Positions 34,429 through 43,459 are shown, numbered from the stretch's first letter. The stretch is 64,000 nt of DNA from Bradyrhizobium xenonodulans (GCF_027594865.1 NZ_CP089391.1:1270501-1334500), one strand, 5' to 3'. Translations and numbers: made by a program. The notes: a model not told the origin generated them from the letters alone.

Positions 34429-35874
34429 ATGTTCCGCTGCGTCTTGACTGCTGCAGGCCTCGTCCTTTTTGCCTGCGGCACCGCGGCCTACGCGCAAAAG
34501 CAGACCATCGGCGCGCCGCCCGAAGCCTCCAACATGAAGCTGGTCGGCACCAACGACCTCCAGGCGCGCAGTGCCTATCAGCCGACGATTCATCGCCAAG
34601 GCGACCGCTGGATTGCCTATATCGGCCATCACGGCGGCACCGACGACGTGCCCGCTCCCCTCAATCCAATGACGGCGCAGGCCGAGCCGAACGGAACATC
34701 GATCGTTGACGTCACCGATCCCGCGCGTCCAAAATACCTGCGACACCTGCCGGGGCAGGAGGGCAAGTACGAATCCGGCGGCGCGCAGATGGTGCGGGTA
34801 TGCGACGGCAAGTCGTTGCCGAAGGGCGATCCGAACGCCGTCTACATGCTGCGCACCTTCGGCAGCGCGGCGCACGAGATCTGGAACGTCGCTGATCCCG
34901 CCAATCCCGTACTCGTCACCCGCCTCGGCGGCTTGAAGGACACGCACAAGAGCTGGTGGGAATGCGACACCGGCATCGCCTTTCTCGTCTCGGGCGCACC
35001 GGACTGGCGCACGCGACGCATGACGCAGGTGTACGATCTCTCCGATCCCGCGCATCCGCAGAAGATCCGCGACTTCGGCCTGCCCGGCCAGGAGCCGGGC
35101 TCGACCGGCGCGGTGCCGACCGAGCTGCACGGGCCGATCTCGAGCGGCCCCGATGGCAACCGCGTCTATTTCGGCTACGGCACCAACAAGGGCGGCATCC
35201 TTCAGATCGTCGATCGCGACAAGCTCTTGAACGGACCGAAGGAGCCGACGCCGGACAATCTGCGCTATCCCGAGATTTCGCGTATGCCGATGTCCGCCTT
35301 CAACGGCGCGCACACGACGTTCCCGATGCTCGATATGCCCGTTGCCGAATTCGCCGAGGACAAGGATGGCAAGACCCGCGACATCGTCATGATCGTCGAC
35401 GAGGCGATTTTGAACGAATGCGGCGAGGCGCGGCAGATGGTCTGGTTCGCCGACGTCACCACCGAGATGCGGCCGATGATGATCTCGAGCTACACGGTGC
35501 CGGAGGCGAGCGGACAGTTCTGCCAGCGCGGCGGCCGCTTCGGCTCGCATTCGTCGAACGAGAGCATGGCGCCGGTCTATTACAAGAAGATGGCCTTCAT
35601 CGCCTTCTTCAATGCCGGGGTGCGCGCGCTCGACATCCGCGATCCCTATCATCCGAAGGAGGTCGGCTATTTCATCCCGGCGATCACGAGCGCGACGGAC
35701 AAGCGCTGCATTCCGATCGAAGGCGGCGAGCGCTGCAAGGTCGCGATCCAGACCAACAATGTCGAGACCGACGATCGCGGCTACATCTACATCGTCGACC
35801 GCGCCAATACCGGGCTGCACATTCTCGAGCTGACCGGACCTGCGCGCGCCGTCGCCGGCCTGCCGAGGAACTGA
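34429..35874 (+). CDS. Secreted LVIVD-repeat protein
   Basis: A 481-residue exported protein: signal peptide MFRCVLTAAGLVLFACGTAAYA, then a beta-propeller-like body with repeated segments of the type IVDVTDPARPKYL, IWNVADPANPVLVTRL, VYDLSDPAHPQKI, ALDIRDPYHPKEVGYF and IYIVDRANTGLHIL, i.e. LVIVD-type D-P-x-x-P blades. Function unknown; LVIVD proteins are extracellular and possibly bind surface partners. GGGAGGACTTCG before ATG at 34429 supports this start. The next gene begins two bases after the stop. Confidence 0.88.
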   Translation: MFRCVLTAAGLVLFACGTAAYAQKQTIGAPPEASNMKLVGTNDLQARSAYQPTIHRQGDRWIAYIGHHGGTDDVPAPLNPMTAQAEPNGTSIVDVTDPARPKYLRHLPGQEGKYESGGAQMVRVCDGKSLPKGDPNAVYMLRTFGSAAHEIWNVADPANPVLVTRLGGLKDTHKSWWECDTGIAFLVSGAPDWRTRRMTQVYDLSDPAHPQKIRDFGLPGQEPGSTGAVPTELHGPISSGPDGNRVYFGYGTNKGGILQIVDRDKLLNGPKEPTPDNLRYPEISRMPMSAFNGAHTTFPMLDMPVAEFAEDKDGKTRDIVMIVDEAILNECGEARQMVWFADVTTEMRPMMISSYTVPEASGQFCQRGGRFGSHSSNESMAPVYYKKMAFIAFFNAGVRALDIRDPYHPKEVGYFIPAITSATDKRCIPIEGGERCKVAIQTNNVETDDRGYIYIVDRANTGLHILELTGPARAVAGLPRN

Positions 35875-35876
35875 CG

Positions 35877-36416
35877 GTGCGGCGCGGGGTGGCGATCGCG
35901 GCGATGGTGATCGCGCTCGGTGTATCCGGCGTCGGGGCCTATCAGCTTGCGCCGTCGCCGGCGGAACAGACAGTGCATTGGCGCGAGATTGCCTGGCCGT
36001 TCCCGCGCGACGGCTGGCCCGCCGGGCGCGCCTTTCGTTGCGACGGTGCCTGCGCGGGCGCAGAGCTCTACATTCGTGCCAAGCGCGGCTTCTGCAATTG
36101 CAATCGCGGCGTCGCCGATGACGATGAGGTCGATCGGGTCGCGGATATCGATCTGATCAGCCCGCGCTTTGCAGCGGTCGCACCGGGTGAGGAAGTGGGC
36201 GTTGGCGAGCTGCGTGGTCGCGCCAGGCGCTATGATCTCGACATGCCGGACGTCCGTCACGTGGCAATCGGCATCGCCGTCTCACGCCGCTGCGATCTCT
36301 TCGTTGCGGCAGCGCAGGGTCGTGCGGAAGCAGACGTGGTGCAGCGCACGGCGCTTGCGTTTCTGGAGACGGAGGGGATGAGGACATGGGTGGCGGCGGC
36401 GCTGGATGGACGGTGA
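35877..36416 (+). CDS. Membrane-anchored or exported hypothetical protein
   Basis: A 179-residue protein starting from a GTG two bases after the LVIVD gene, so translationally linked with it. The first 25 residues (RRGVAIAAMVIALGVSGVGAY) form a signal anchor or uncleaved signal; the rest is polar with cysteines in the segment RCDGACAGAELYIRAKRGFCNCNRG, which may make two disulphides or bind metal in the periplasm. No family recognised. Its coupling to the LVIVD protein suggests joint action at the cell surface. Confidence 0.7.
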   Translation: MRRGVAIAAMVIALGVSGVGAYQLAPSPAEQTVHWREIAWPFPRDGWPAGRAFRCDGACAGAELYIRAKRGFCNCNRGVADDDEVDRVADIDLISPRFAAVAPGEEVGVGELRGRARRYDLDMPDVRHVAIGIAVSRRCDLFVAAAQGRAEADVVQRTALAFLETEGMRTWVAAALDGR

Positions 36417-36445
36417 GCAAACCTCGGCCACGCCGCGCGCTCCGC

Positions 36446-36546
36446 TGTCATCACCCGCGAAGGCGGGTGATCCAGTATTCCAGAGACACTGGTGGGATAC
36501 GGAGAAGCCGCGGCGTACTGGATACCCCGCCTTCGCGGGGTATGAC
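36446..36546. repeat. ~100-bp dispersed palindromic repeat (TCATCACCCGCGAAGGCGGGTGA...)
   Basis: TCACCCGCGAAGGCGGGTGA at one end and ATACCCCGCCTTCGCGGGGTAT at the other enclose GATCCAGTATTCCAGAG..GAAGCCGCGGCGTACTGGAT. Other copies: 48791-48893, 53970-54105 and the IS-split copy at 6315-6388 plus 7813-7844. Confidence 0.9.
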
Positions 36547-36636
36547 GCCGATCGGGCGTACACCCCGCGCTCATCAGTCTTCCGTTCCCGCTCCTCCCAT
36601 GCATTAATGCCCCGAAACCTCAGCCGAGTCCTCCCC

Positions 36637-37257
36637 ATGATGTCCATGCAAGCCTATCTCGCCTTTGTCGCCGCCTGCATTGCGCTGGCGCTGCTGCCGG
36701 GGCCGATCGTCACCCTCGTCATCGCCAACGGCCTGCGCCACGGCACCCGCGCGGCGCTGACCAATGTCGCGGGCGCGCAGGCCGGGCTCGCCATCGTCAT
36801 CGGCATCGTCGCGGTCGGCCTGACCTCGCTGATGTCGACCATGGGTTACTGGTTCGACTGGGTGCGCTTTGCCGGCGCCGCTTATCTCGTCTGGCTCGGC
36901 ATCAGGCTGATCTGGGCACCGGTCGAGGGCGTCAATGTCGACGAGCCGCCGGCGCCGCCGCGCGGCGGGTTCTTCCTGCAAGGCTTTCTGGTGCTCCTGT
37001 CGAACCCGAAGGTGCTGGTGTTCTTCGGCGCCTTCATTCCGCAGTTCATGGACATGAACCAGCCGCACTTTCCGCAAGTCGCGCTGCTGGGCGCCACCTT
37101 CATGGTCACGGCGGTCATGACGGATGCGCTCTATGCCATCGCAGCCGGGCGCGCGCGAAAGTTCTTCTCGGCCCGCCGCACCCGGCTGATGTCGCGCATC
37201 TCCGGCGGCTTCATGATCGGCGGCGGCATCTGGCTGGCGCTGACAAGGGCGAAATAA
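36637..37257 (+). CDS. LysE/RhtB-family exporter 1
   Basis: A 206-residue six-TM transporter. The start MQAYLAFVAACIALALLPGPIVTLVIANGLRHG has the LysE signature (P-G-P followed by G-x-x-x-G in TM1-2), and GFLVLLSNPKVLVFFGAFIPQFMD is the conserved central motif. It exports amino acids or related compounds. The ATG at 36637 is used; alternatives at 36640/36646 differ by one to three residues. No regulator beside it. Confidence 0.9.
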   Translation: MMSMQAYLAFVAACIALALLPGPIVTLVIANGLRHGTRAALTNVAGAQAGLAIVIGIVAVGLTSLMSTMGYWFDWVRFAGAAYLVWLGIRLIWAPVEGVNVDEPPAPPRGGFFLQGFLVLLSNPKVLVFFGAFIPQFMDMNQPHFPQVALLGATFMVTAVMTDALYAIAAGRARKFFSARRTRLMSRISGGFMIGGGIWLALTRAK

Positions 37258-37353
37258 CCGCCCAAAATAACTTCCGACCGGCCGGTTGGCCTCGAACCCT
37301 TCGCGGCGGCGATGCGTCCAATCAGGCATTGCCGCTGACGAAGGAATTTGGCC

Positions 37354-38325
37354 GTGCCCGATCTGCCCTGGTTCGTCTATGCGATGCTGCTCGCACCGCT
37401 CGGGCTGTTATTGGTCGCGGCCGTTGTGAAGACCTGGCAGGTGCGCGAGGCGCGCAACTGGCCGCAGGCACCGGGCAAGGTCGTCACCTCGGTTGCAGAG
37501 GTGCGCGAGGTCAGGGTCTCCGACAGCGACCGCGAGGAAGGCTATCGCCTCGACAAACGCAATTTCGCGAACGTGACTTACGAATATGCGGTCGGCGGCC
37601 GCAAGCTGCGTTGCAACTGCATCTCGATCGGCGAGGATCTCGGCAATTTCGAGGTCGCCGAGAAGCTTGCAAAGTATCCCGCCGGCAGCATCGTCACCGT
37701 CTACTACAATCCGCGCCATCCCGATCAGGCCGTGCTGGAGCGCGACCTGCCCAAGGGGCTTTGGGGCTGCCTCGGCATCGGCACGGCGATCGTGCTTGGC
37801 ATCGTGTTCGGCTCGGCGTTCGGTCTCAACCAGACTTATGCATACCTCGCGCACCAGATCGCCCGGCCCGATCTCGCGGGCCTCGTCGTCGGACTCGGCG
37901 CGTTCGGCATCGTCATTGCGCTGATGGGGTATGGGGTGCGACGGCAGGCGTCGATGGCGGCACGCTGGCCGGTGGTGCGGGGCACGATCAAGCTGTCGGG
38001 AATCGAGCAATATTACGAGGCCAGCGAGCCCGGCGAGCGCCGCGGTACCGAGATGTTCGGCAAGCGCGTGACCTACACCTATCGCTATCAGAACGTCAGC
38101 TACACCAATGAATGCGCGCGCATTGCGGCCGGGACGTCCGAAGCGATGTTGAAGAAGCTCATGTCGCGCTACCGGGACGGCGCGACCGTCGAGGTGCGCG
38201 TCAATCCCGACAACCCGGCCGAGGCCACGCTCGATACAAGCGGCCCCGTCCGCATCGCCTGGCTGCTGTGGGGCATCGCCGCGATCTTCGCCGCGCTCGC
38301 ATTGTTCGTCGCGACGCGGGGCTAA
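37354..38325 (+). CDS. DUF3592-family membrane protein with internal duplication
   Basis: A 323-residue protein starting at GTG 37354 (PDLPWFVYAMLLAP), with TM segments at about 8-27, 145-165, 180-200 and 300-320. Two DUF3592-like soluble modules alternate with them: the first around NVTYEYAVGGRKLRC...SIVTVYYNPRHPDQAVLERD, the second RVTYTYRYQNVSYTNEC...TVEVRVNPDNPAEATLD. The similar V-x-V-x-x-N-P-x-x-P endings show an internal duplication. Function unknown; family members sit in membranes of many bacteria. Its 3' end overlaps the convergent hydrolase gene by 4 bases. Confidence 0.75.
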   Translation: MPDLPWFVYAMLLAPLGLLLVAAVVKTWQVREARNWPQAPGKVVTSVAEVREVRVSDSDREEGYRLDKRNFANVTYEYAVGGRKLRCNCISIGEDLGNFEVAEKLAKYPAGSIVTVYYNPRHPDQAVLERDLPKGLWGCLGIGTAIVLGIVFGSAFGLNQTYAYLAHQIARPDLAGLVVGLGAFGIVIALMGYGVRRQASMAARWPVVRGTIKLSGIEQYYEASEPGERRGTEMFGKRVTYTYRYQNVSYTNECARIAAGTSEAMLKKLMSRYRDGATVEVRVNPDNPAEATLDTSGPVRIAWLLWGIAAIFAALALFVATRG

Positions 38326-39128
38326 TCGACCAGTCTCTCCGCCTGCAGTTCCACCTCGATCTTCGCAAAGATCCTTGCCAGCCGCTCGGCCCATTCCTGC
38401 TGGCCGGATTGATCCGCGATCAGATCCTGACGGATTTCGATGCCGGTGTTGACGAGGCCGCGCGCTTCGCCGTGGACGGGGATGGTGTAGTCGCCGAGGT
38501 CGCTGACCGCATAGGGCTCGTTGTCGCCGACGACGAGATCGCCCTCGCTGCGCAAATGCTTCAGCAGAAGCTGCGGCAGCACGGTGTCGCGATTGTAGAG
38601 CGCGGCGATGTGCCAGGGCCGCGCGACGCCGGCATAGACGGGCGTGAAGCTGTGCAGCGACACCAGCACCGTCGGCCGCTCGTCGTGCAGGCGGCGGTCG
38701 ATCGCCGCATTGATGCGGCAATGATAGGGCTCGAATATCTCGCGCCGCCGTGCTGCGCGCTCGCCCTCGGAGATGGCCTCGTTGCGCGGGATTGTGGTTG
38801 CCTCCGAGATCACGGGGATCGAGCTCGCGACGCCCGGTGAGCGGTTGCAGTCGATCACGAGCCGCGAATAGCGCTGCGCGATCAGATGTGCATCGAGCAT
38901 CCTGGCCATCCGCTCGGCGACGCCGGCGATGCCGATGTCCCAGGCGATGTGCCGCGTCAGCTCGCTCTTGGCAACGCCGAGATCGCCGAGCGCGCGCGGC
39001 AGGATGCGCCCGTAATGATCCGAGGTGAGCAGGAAGGGCGATGTCCCTCCTGCATTCACCTCATGCACTGGCGGAATGTCTCCCTCGCCGAGGAGTTGAT
39101 CCGTCGCCTCCGCTGTGTCTAAAGCCAT
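38322..39128 (-). CDS. N-formylglutamate amidohydrolase-family protein
   Basis: A 268-residue enzyme of the N-formylglutamate amidohydrolase family: early DHYGRILPRALGDLGV with metal-site residues, DCNRSPG, and VSLHSFTPVYAGVARPWHIAALYNRD (the S-L-H-S-F-T-P motif) are family hallmarks. The family hydrolyses N-formylglutamate in histidine breakdown, or related N-acyl amino acids; no hut genes are adjacent, so the substrate is open. ATG at 39128. Divergent from the transglutaminase gene. Confidence 0.88.
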   Translation of the reverse strand: MALDTAEATDQLLGEGDIPPVHEVNAGGTSPFLLTSDHYGRILPRALGDLGVAKSELTRHIAWDIGIAGVAERMARMLDAHLIAQRYSRLVIDCNRSPGVASSIPVISEATTIPRNEAISEGERAARRREIFEPYHCRINAAIDRRLHDERPTVLVSLHSFTPVYAGVARPWHIAALYNRDTVLPQLLLKHLRSEGDLVVGDNEPYAVSDLGDYTIPVHGEARGLVNTGIEIRQDLIADQSGQQEWAERLARIFAKIEVELQAERLVD

Positions 39129-39221
39129 CCTGATTGCCTATGGAAAAAGCAGTCGCCCCGAAAAATTGGGCAAAGAATCGCTATAAATTGGTTCGCCCAA
39201 AATCGCCATGATTGCCTGACG

Positions 39222-40133
39222 ATGCCGCTGCTGACGATTCACCACAAGACCGAATATCGCTACAACCGCCCCGTGGCGTTCGGTGCGCACAGGATCATGC
39301 TGCGTCCGCGCGACGGGCACGATCTGCGCGTGCTCGACAGTCAGCTCGAGATCTCGCCGGAGCCGATGTCGCTGCGCTGGATCCACGACGTGTTCGGCAA
39401 TTCGGTCGCGATCGCCGATTTCGACGAGCGCGCTGATCGTCTGACCTTCGACTGGCACGTCACCGTCGCGCACAATCCGGTGGAAGAGTTCGCGCTGACG
39501 CCTGATGATCCCGCCTATTTCTATCCGTTCGTCTACGACGACGAGGAATTCCCCGATCTCGTCCAGTACACCACGCCGCAATATGCCGATCCCGACGGCA
39601 AGCTCGGCGAATGGGCGCGCGGCTTCCTCGACGAGGAGGCGCCGTCGCCGACCTTCAGGATCCTGAGCCGCATCACCCACGCCATCCGCAAGCAGTTCAA
39701 ATACCGCAGGCGGCACGAGCCCGGCACGCAGCATCCGCTTCACACCATGCAGTCGGGCAGCGGCACCTGCCGCGACTACGCGCTGTTCATGATCGAGGCG
39801 CTGCGCCATCTCGGCATCGCCGCGCGGTTCGTCTCCGGCTACATCTTCGTGCCTGAGGACATCGCCCAGCACCATGTCGGCGGCGGCTCGACGCATGCCT
39901 GGGTGCAGGTCTATCTGCCGAGTGCGGGCTGGATCGAGTTCGATCCGACCAACGGGATCGTCGGCACGCGCGATCTCATCCGCGTCGCGGTCGCGCGCGA
40001 CCCGCGCCAGGCGATCCCGCTGCACGGCGTCTATATCGGCACCCAGGACGCCTTCGATGTCATGGAGGTGAGCATCAGGGTGGTCTCGGACGAAGAGCGC
40101 AGCGGCGAGGAGCTGGAAGCAGAGGTTTTGTAG
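39222..40133 (+). CDS. Transglutaminase-like cysteine protease family protein
   Basis: A 303-residue protein with an N-terminal beta domain (LLTIHHKTEYRYNRPVAFGAHRIMLRPRDG, the bacterial transglutaminase-like N-terminal domain) and a transglutaminase core with Cys183 (SGSGTCRDYA), His225 (GGSTHAWVQVYLP) and Asp241 (EFDPTNG) as the triad. It is cytoplasmic by lack of a signal peptide. Such proteins often lie with alpha-E domain or circularly permuted ATP-grasp proteins in peptide-making loci; none is here. Activity (protease or crosslinking) unknown. Confidence 0.9.
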   Translation: MPLLTIHHKTEYRYNRPVAFGAHRIMLRPRDGHDLRVLDSQLEISPEPMSLRWIHDVFGNSVAIADFDERADRLTFDWHVTVAHNPVEEFALTPDDPAYFYPFVYDDEEFPDLVQYTTPQYADPDGKLGEWARGFLDEEAPSPTFRILSRITHAIRKQFKYRRRHEPGTQHPLHTMQSGSGTCRDYALFMIEALRHLGIAARFVSGYIFVPEDIAQHHVGGGSTHAWVQVYLPSAGWIEFDPTNGIVGTRDLIRVAVARDPRQAIPLHGVYIGTQDAFDVMEVSIRVVSDEERSGEELEAEVL

Positions 40134-40150
40134 ATGGAGCTGCTATCCTT

Positions 40151-40237
40151 CGTCATTGCGAGCGAAGCGAAGCAATCCAGGGTCTTTCCATGGCGGCAGT
40201 CTGGATTGCTTCGTCGCAAGAGCTCCTCGCAATGACG
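40151..40237. repeat. Inverted repeat CGTCATTGCGAGCGAAGCGAAGCAATCCAG...
   Basis: CGTCATTGCGAG at one end and CTCGCAATGACG at the other, with AAGCAATCCAG matching CTGGATTGCTT inside. It is a common intergenic repeat type of Bradyrhizobium, between the transglutaminase and cyclotransferase genes. Confidence 0.85.
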
Positions 40238-40261
40238 GCTTTGAGCGTCTATAGAGCCCCC

Positions 40262-40660
40262 ATGACCTCCGACCGTCTGTTCGTCTACGGCACCCTGATG
40301 CGCGGCTTCGACCATCCGATGGCGCGGCTGCTCGCGAGCCATGCGGATTTTCTGGGTGACGCCACCTGCCGCGGCCGGCTCGTCCTGGTGAAGCATTACC
40401 CGGGATTGCTGATGTCGGAGGCGGCCTCCGACATCGTCCACGGCGAGCTGTTTCACCTGCGCGTGCCCGACGAGCTGCTGGGCGAGCTCGACATGTACGA
40501 GGCCTGCGGCGAAGGCTTTCCGGAGCCGACCGAATATCTGCGCCAGCTGATCGATGTGACGCTGCCTGACGGCGCCACGGACAAGGCGTGGACCTACGTC
40601 TACAACTGGCCCGTGACCGATCTGCCGCGCATCGAGTCAGGTCGCTTTCTCGACCACTAA
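40262..40660 (+). CDS. Gamma-glutamylcyclotransferase/AIG2-like protein
   Basis: A 132-residue protein with the AIG2/GGCT fold: the substrate loop YGTLMRGFDHP (residues about 8-18), GRLVLVKHYPGLL, and the catalytic Glu region HLRVPDELLGELDMYEACG. Members open gamma-glutamyl peptides to 5-oxoproline or act on related amides. ATG at 40262. Its 3' end overlaps the convergent chlorite dismutase gene by four bases. Confidence 0.85.
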   Translation: MTSDRLFVYGTLMRGFDHPMARLLASHADFLGDATCRGRLVLVKHYPGLLMSEAASDIVHGELFHLRVPDELLGELDMYEACGEGFPEPTEYLRQLIDVTLPDGATDKAWTYVYNWPVTDLPRIESGRFLDH

Positions 40661-41220
40661 GCCGACAGCACTTCCTTCACGACACGCACGTCGACCTCGC
40701 GCTCGACATAGGTCCACTCCTCGGTTCGCCTGAGCATCGCGACCAGCTCCTCGAACAGCGCGGCGTCCGCGGGTGCGTATTCGAACCAGGTCAGGAAGTC
40801 GAAGGGGCCGCCGAGGTCGCGGCAATGATAGAGCTGCCGGGCGATGGCGGGCAGAAAACGAAGACTGCTGGCGATGTGGTGCGACCTGTCTTCGAAGATC
40901 CTGCGCCGCTCCTCCTGCGTCAGCTTCCACCAGGCCTGCGACTTGCGGATCGGGATCAGCGCCGCGGACGTCGCTTCGATCCGGCCGAGCCCGGCCTGCA
41001 CGGCAACGAGCTGCTGCTTCTCGGGCCGCTCGGTGTAGCGGAGGCTGCTGGCGACGCCGACCAGCCGCCACGCATTGCGTGAGGGGACCAGCGGCAACGA
41101 GACGGCCTCGCTGTCGGTGACCGACAGCGCCGGCATGAAGGGCAGGGGCTCGCCCGTCACCGGTGAAATCGAGGTGACGCGCCAACCCCCGCTATGGCCG
41201 CCTCGAAAGGTCCTGAACAT
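40657..41220 (-). CDS. cld: Short-form (lineage II) chlorite dismutase-like heme enzyme
   Basis: A 187-residue protein whose sequence closely follows the short dimeric chlorite dismutase of Nitrobacter winogradskyi as I remember it: TSAALIPIRKS.AWW.L.Q.ERR.IFE..SHHIA...LPAIAR.L...RDLG.PFDFLTWFE. The proximal heme ligand is His115 and the distal catalytic arginine Arg128 (LPAIAR), 13 residues apart as in that enzyme (His114/Arg127). It would convert chlorite to chloride and dioxygen in the cytoplasm; many relatives protect against chlorite or other oxidants. The length excludes the larger HemQ type. Start ATG at 41220. Divergent from dnaG. Confidence 0.88.
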   Translation of the reverse strand: MFRTFRGGHSGGWRVTSISPVTGEPLPFMPALSVTDSEAVSLPLVPSRNAWRLVGVASSLRYTERPEKQQLVAVQAGLGRIEATSAALIPIRKSQAWWKLTQEERRRIFEDRSHHIASSLRFLPAIARQLYHCRDLGGPFDFLTWFEYAPADAALFEELVAMLRRTEEWTYVEREVDVRVVKEVLSA

Positions 41221-41380
41221 GGCCCATGGAAGCGTGGAACCGGGCCGGGTTCAAGCTTTCTGTCGAATCTTTCGGCCTGTGAATAGCCGGGAGAAGCCCC
41301 AAGTGCTTCGTATTTTGCGGGGCCATCCTTATATGCCTATCCGATTGGCCCAACGCCCGACTCACCCAGAAATTAACCTG

Positions 41381-43393
41381 ATGCGCTTCACGCCCCAATT
41401 CCTCGACGAGCTTCGCGCCCGGCTTTCGGTCTCCGAAGTCGTGGGCAAGCGCGTCAAGCTGAAGAAGGCGGGGCGGGAGTGGAAGGGGCTGTCGCCGTTC
41501 CAGCAGGAGAAGACGCCGTCCTTCTACGTCAACGACCAGAAGGGCTTTTACCACGACTTCTCCTCCGGCAAGCACGGCGACATCATCAGCTTCGTGATGG
41601 AGACCGACGGCCTGCCGTTCGCGGAGGCCGTGGAGCGGCTCGCCAGCATGGCGGGGCTGGCGCTGCCGGCGGTGACGCCCGATGCGGCGCGGCAGGAGCA
41701 GCGTCGCCGCACGCTGCACGACGTCATGGATATTGCCGCGACATATTTCGCGGAGACGCTGGCCTCGCGGGTCGGTGCCAAGGCGCGCGGCTATCTCGCC
41801 GATCGCGCGATCTCGCCGGCGACGCAATTGCAGTTCCGCCTCGGCTATGCCTCGCCCGATCGCTTCGCGCTGAAGGAGCATCTCGGCAAGCTCGGAATCT
41901 CCGTCGACGACATGGTCGAGACCGGCTTGCTCGTGGCCGGCAACGACATCCCCGTGCCCTACGACCGCTTCCGCGACCGCGTGATGTTTCCGATCACGGA
42001 TATTCGGGGGCGCGTCATCGCCTTCGGGGGCCGCGCGCTGGAGAAGGACGTTCCGGCCAAATATCTGAACTCGCCGGAGACGCCGCTCTTCCACAAGGGC
42101 GACAATCTCTACAACCACCAGACTGCGCGCAAGGCCACCCATGACGGCAGCGCGCTGATCGTGGTCGAGGGCTATGTCGACGTCATCGCGATGGTGACGA
42201 CTGGTTTTCCCGGCGCCGTCGCGCCGCTCGGCACCGCGCTCACCGAAAGCCAGCTCGCGCTGCTGTGGAAGATGGCGGACGAGCCGATCCTCTGCTTCGA
42301 CGGGGACCGCGCCGGCCAGAAGGCGGCTTATCGTGCCGCGGACCTTGCCATGCCGTTCCTCGCACCCGGCAAGAGTCTTCGTTTCGCGCTGCTGCCGGAA
42401 GGGCAGGACCCCGACGATCTCGCGCGTTCCGGCGGCCGCGGTGCGATTGAGGAAGTGATCGCGGCGGCGAAGCCGCTTGCCGAGATGATCTGGTCGCGCG
42501 AGCTCGAAGGCGGCAATTTTTCAACACCCGAGCGCCGCGCCGCGCTGGAAGCCCGCATCAAGGAACTGTCCAACGGCATCCGCGACGAAGTGGTTCGGCG
42601 CTATTATCGCGACGATTTTGCCGAGCGGCTTCGACGCACCTTCGCGCCTGAGGGCGGCCGCGGCGGCTTTGCCGGCCGGGGCAATTTCCAAGGTAACTCC
42701 GGGCGCTCCTTCCAGCCCCGCAGCGGGGGACAGGCGAATCGATTCGGGGGCCAGGGATTCGGCAGCCAAGGGCGGCGCGGGGCCCCCGGCCCTGCCTTTA
42801 TTCCCTCCGGCCCCTACCAGGCCGCGAGCCCGCAGCTCGCGACGAGCCCGATCATGAAGGGCCAGCGCAGCGCCATCTCCCGCCGGGAGGCGCTGATCCT
42901 GCAATGCCTGATCAACCACCCCTGGCTGCTGCATGACCATCTGGAGGAGGTCGCCGCCCTGGAGCTGGCCCATCCCGAGGCCCATAAGCTGCGGGCCGGT
43001 ATCATCGCCGCCTTCGCCAACGACCATCACCACTCCCCAGACCCGGGCGAGCTGGCCGATAAGATGCGCTCCGACATCGAAAAGAGCGGATTTTCTCAGC
43101 TTCTTCAAAGAGTTGAGAATGGCATCACGAACGCGGCGGTGTGGGGCGCCCGTGAGGGAGCGGCGCGGGACGATGTTCTCGCCACCTGGCACCAGCTCGT
43201 TACCTTGCATCGCCAATACCATTCACTACTTAGAGAGTTGAAGGACGCCGAGCTGGCCTTGGGGGAGGACCCCAGCGAGGCCAATTTGGCGTGGCTGCGT
43301 GACGTCAAGGCTCGGATAGGAGAAGTCGACGGTACCGAGGCCCTGATCGAGGGTTTTGGCGAGCTGTCGGGCCGGTTCCAGAAGAGCGTGTGA
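41381..43393 (+). CDS. dnaG: DNA primase
   Basis: A 670-residue primase: N-terminal zinc-binding-like domain (1-90), the TOPRIM catalytic core with LIVVEGYVDVIAM and the Asp motif ILCFDGDRAGQKAA, and a C-terminal DnaB-binding helical domain (AISRREALILQCLINHPWLLHDHLEEVAALEL). The start ATG at 41381 yields MRFTPQFLDELRARLSV; the longer upstream frame is rejected since it overlaps the divergent gene. Unusually, the four zinc ligands are replaced (SPFQ at 38-41 instead of CPFH, and DFSSG at 59-63 instead of CFGCG). It makes RNA primers for replication. rpoD follows after 376 bases. Confidence 0.97.
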   Translation: MRFTPQFLDELRARLSVSEVVGKRVKLKKAGREWKGLSPFQQEKTPSFYVNDQKGFYHDFSSGKHGDIISFVMETDGLPFAEAVERLASMAGLALPAVTPDAARQEQRRRTLHDVMDIAATYFAETLASRVGAKARGYLADRAISPATQLQFRLGYASPDRFALKEHLGKLGISVDDMVETGLLVAGNDIPVPYDRFRDRVMFPITDIRGRVIAFGGRALEKDVPAKYLNSPETPLFHKGDNLYNHQTARKATHDGSALIVVEGYVDVIAMVTTGFPGAVAPLGTALTESQLALLWKMADEPILCFDGDRAGQKAAYRAADLAMPFLAPGKSLRFALLPEGQDPDDLARSGGRGAIEEVIAAAKPLAEMIWSRELEGGNFSTPERRAALEARIKELSNGIRDEVVRRYYRDDFAERLRRTFAPEGGRGGFAGRGNFQGNSGRSFQPRSGGQANRFGGQGFGSQGRRGAPGPAFIPSGPYQAASPQLATSPIMKGQRSAISRREALILQCLINHPWLLHDHLEEVAALELAHPEAHKLRAGIIAAFANDHHHSPDPGELADKMRSDIEKSGFSQLLQRVENGITNAAVWGAREGAARDDVLATWHQLVTLHRQYHSLLRELKDAELALGEDPSEANLAWLRDVKARIGEVDGTEALIEGFGELSGRFQKSV

Positions 43394-43438
43394 TGAAAGA
43401 ATCATGCGGACGGCCGGGGCCGGAACCGCTAAAAGACT

Positions 43439-43459
43439 CGCCAAATCCAAGGTTTGGCG
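43439..43459. terminator. Hairpin in the dnaG-rpoD gap
   Basis: CGCCAAA pairs with TTTGGCG around a seven-base loop, 45 bases after the dnaG stop. No U-tract follows, so it may attenuate rather than terminate. Confidence 0.45.

Noticed and set aside
40657..41220. HemQ (coproheme decarboxylase)
   Set aside because: HemQ proteins are about 250 residues and of Gram-positive lineages; this one has the short form and the distal arginine of chlorite-degrading enzymes.
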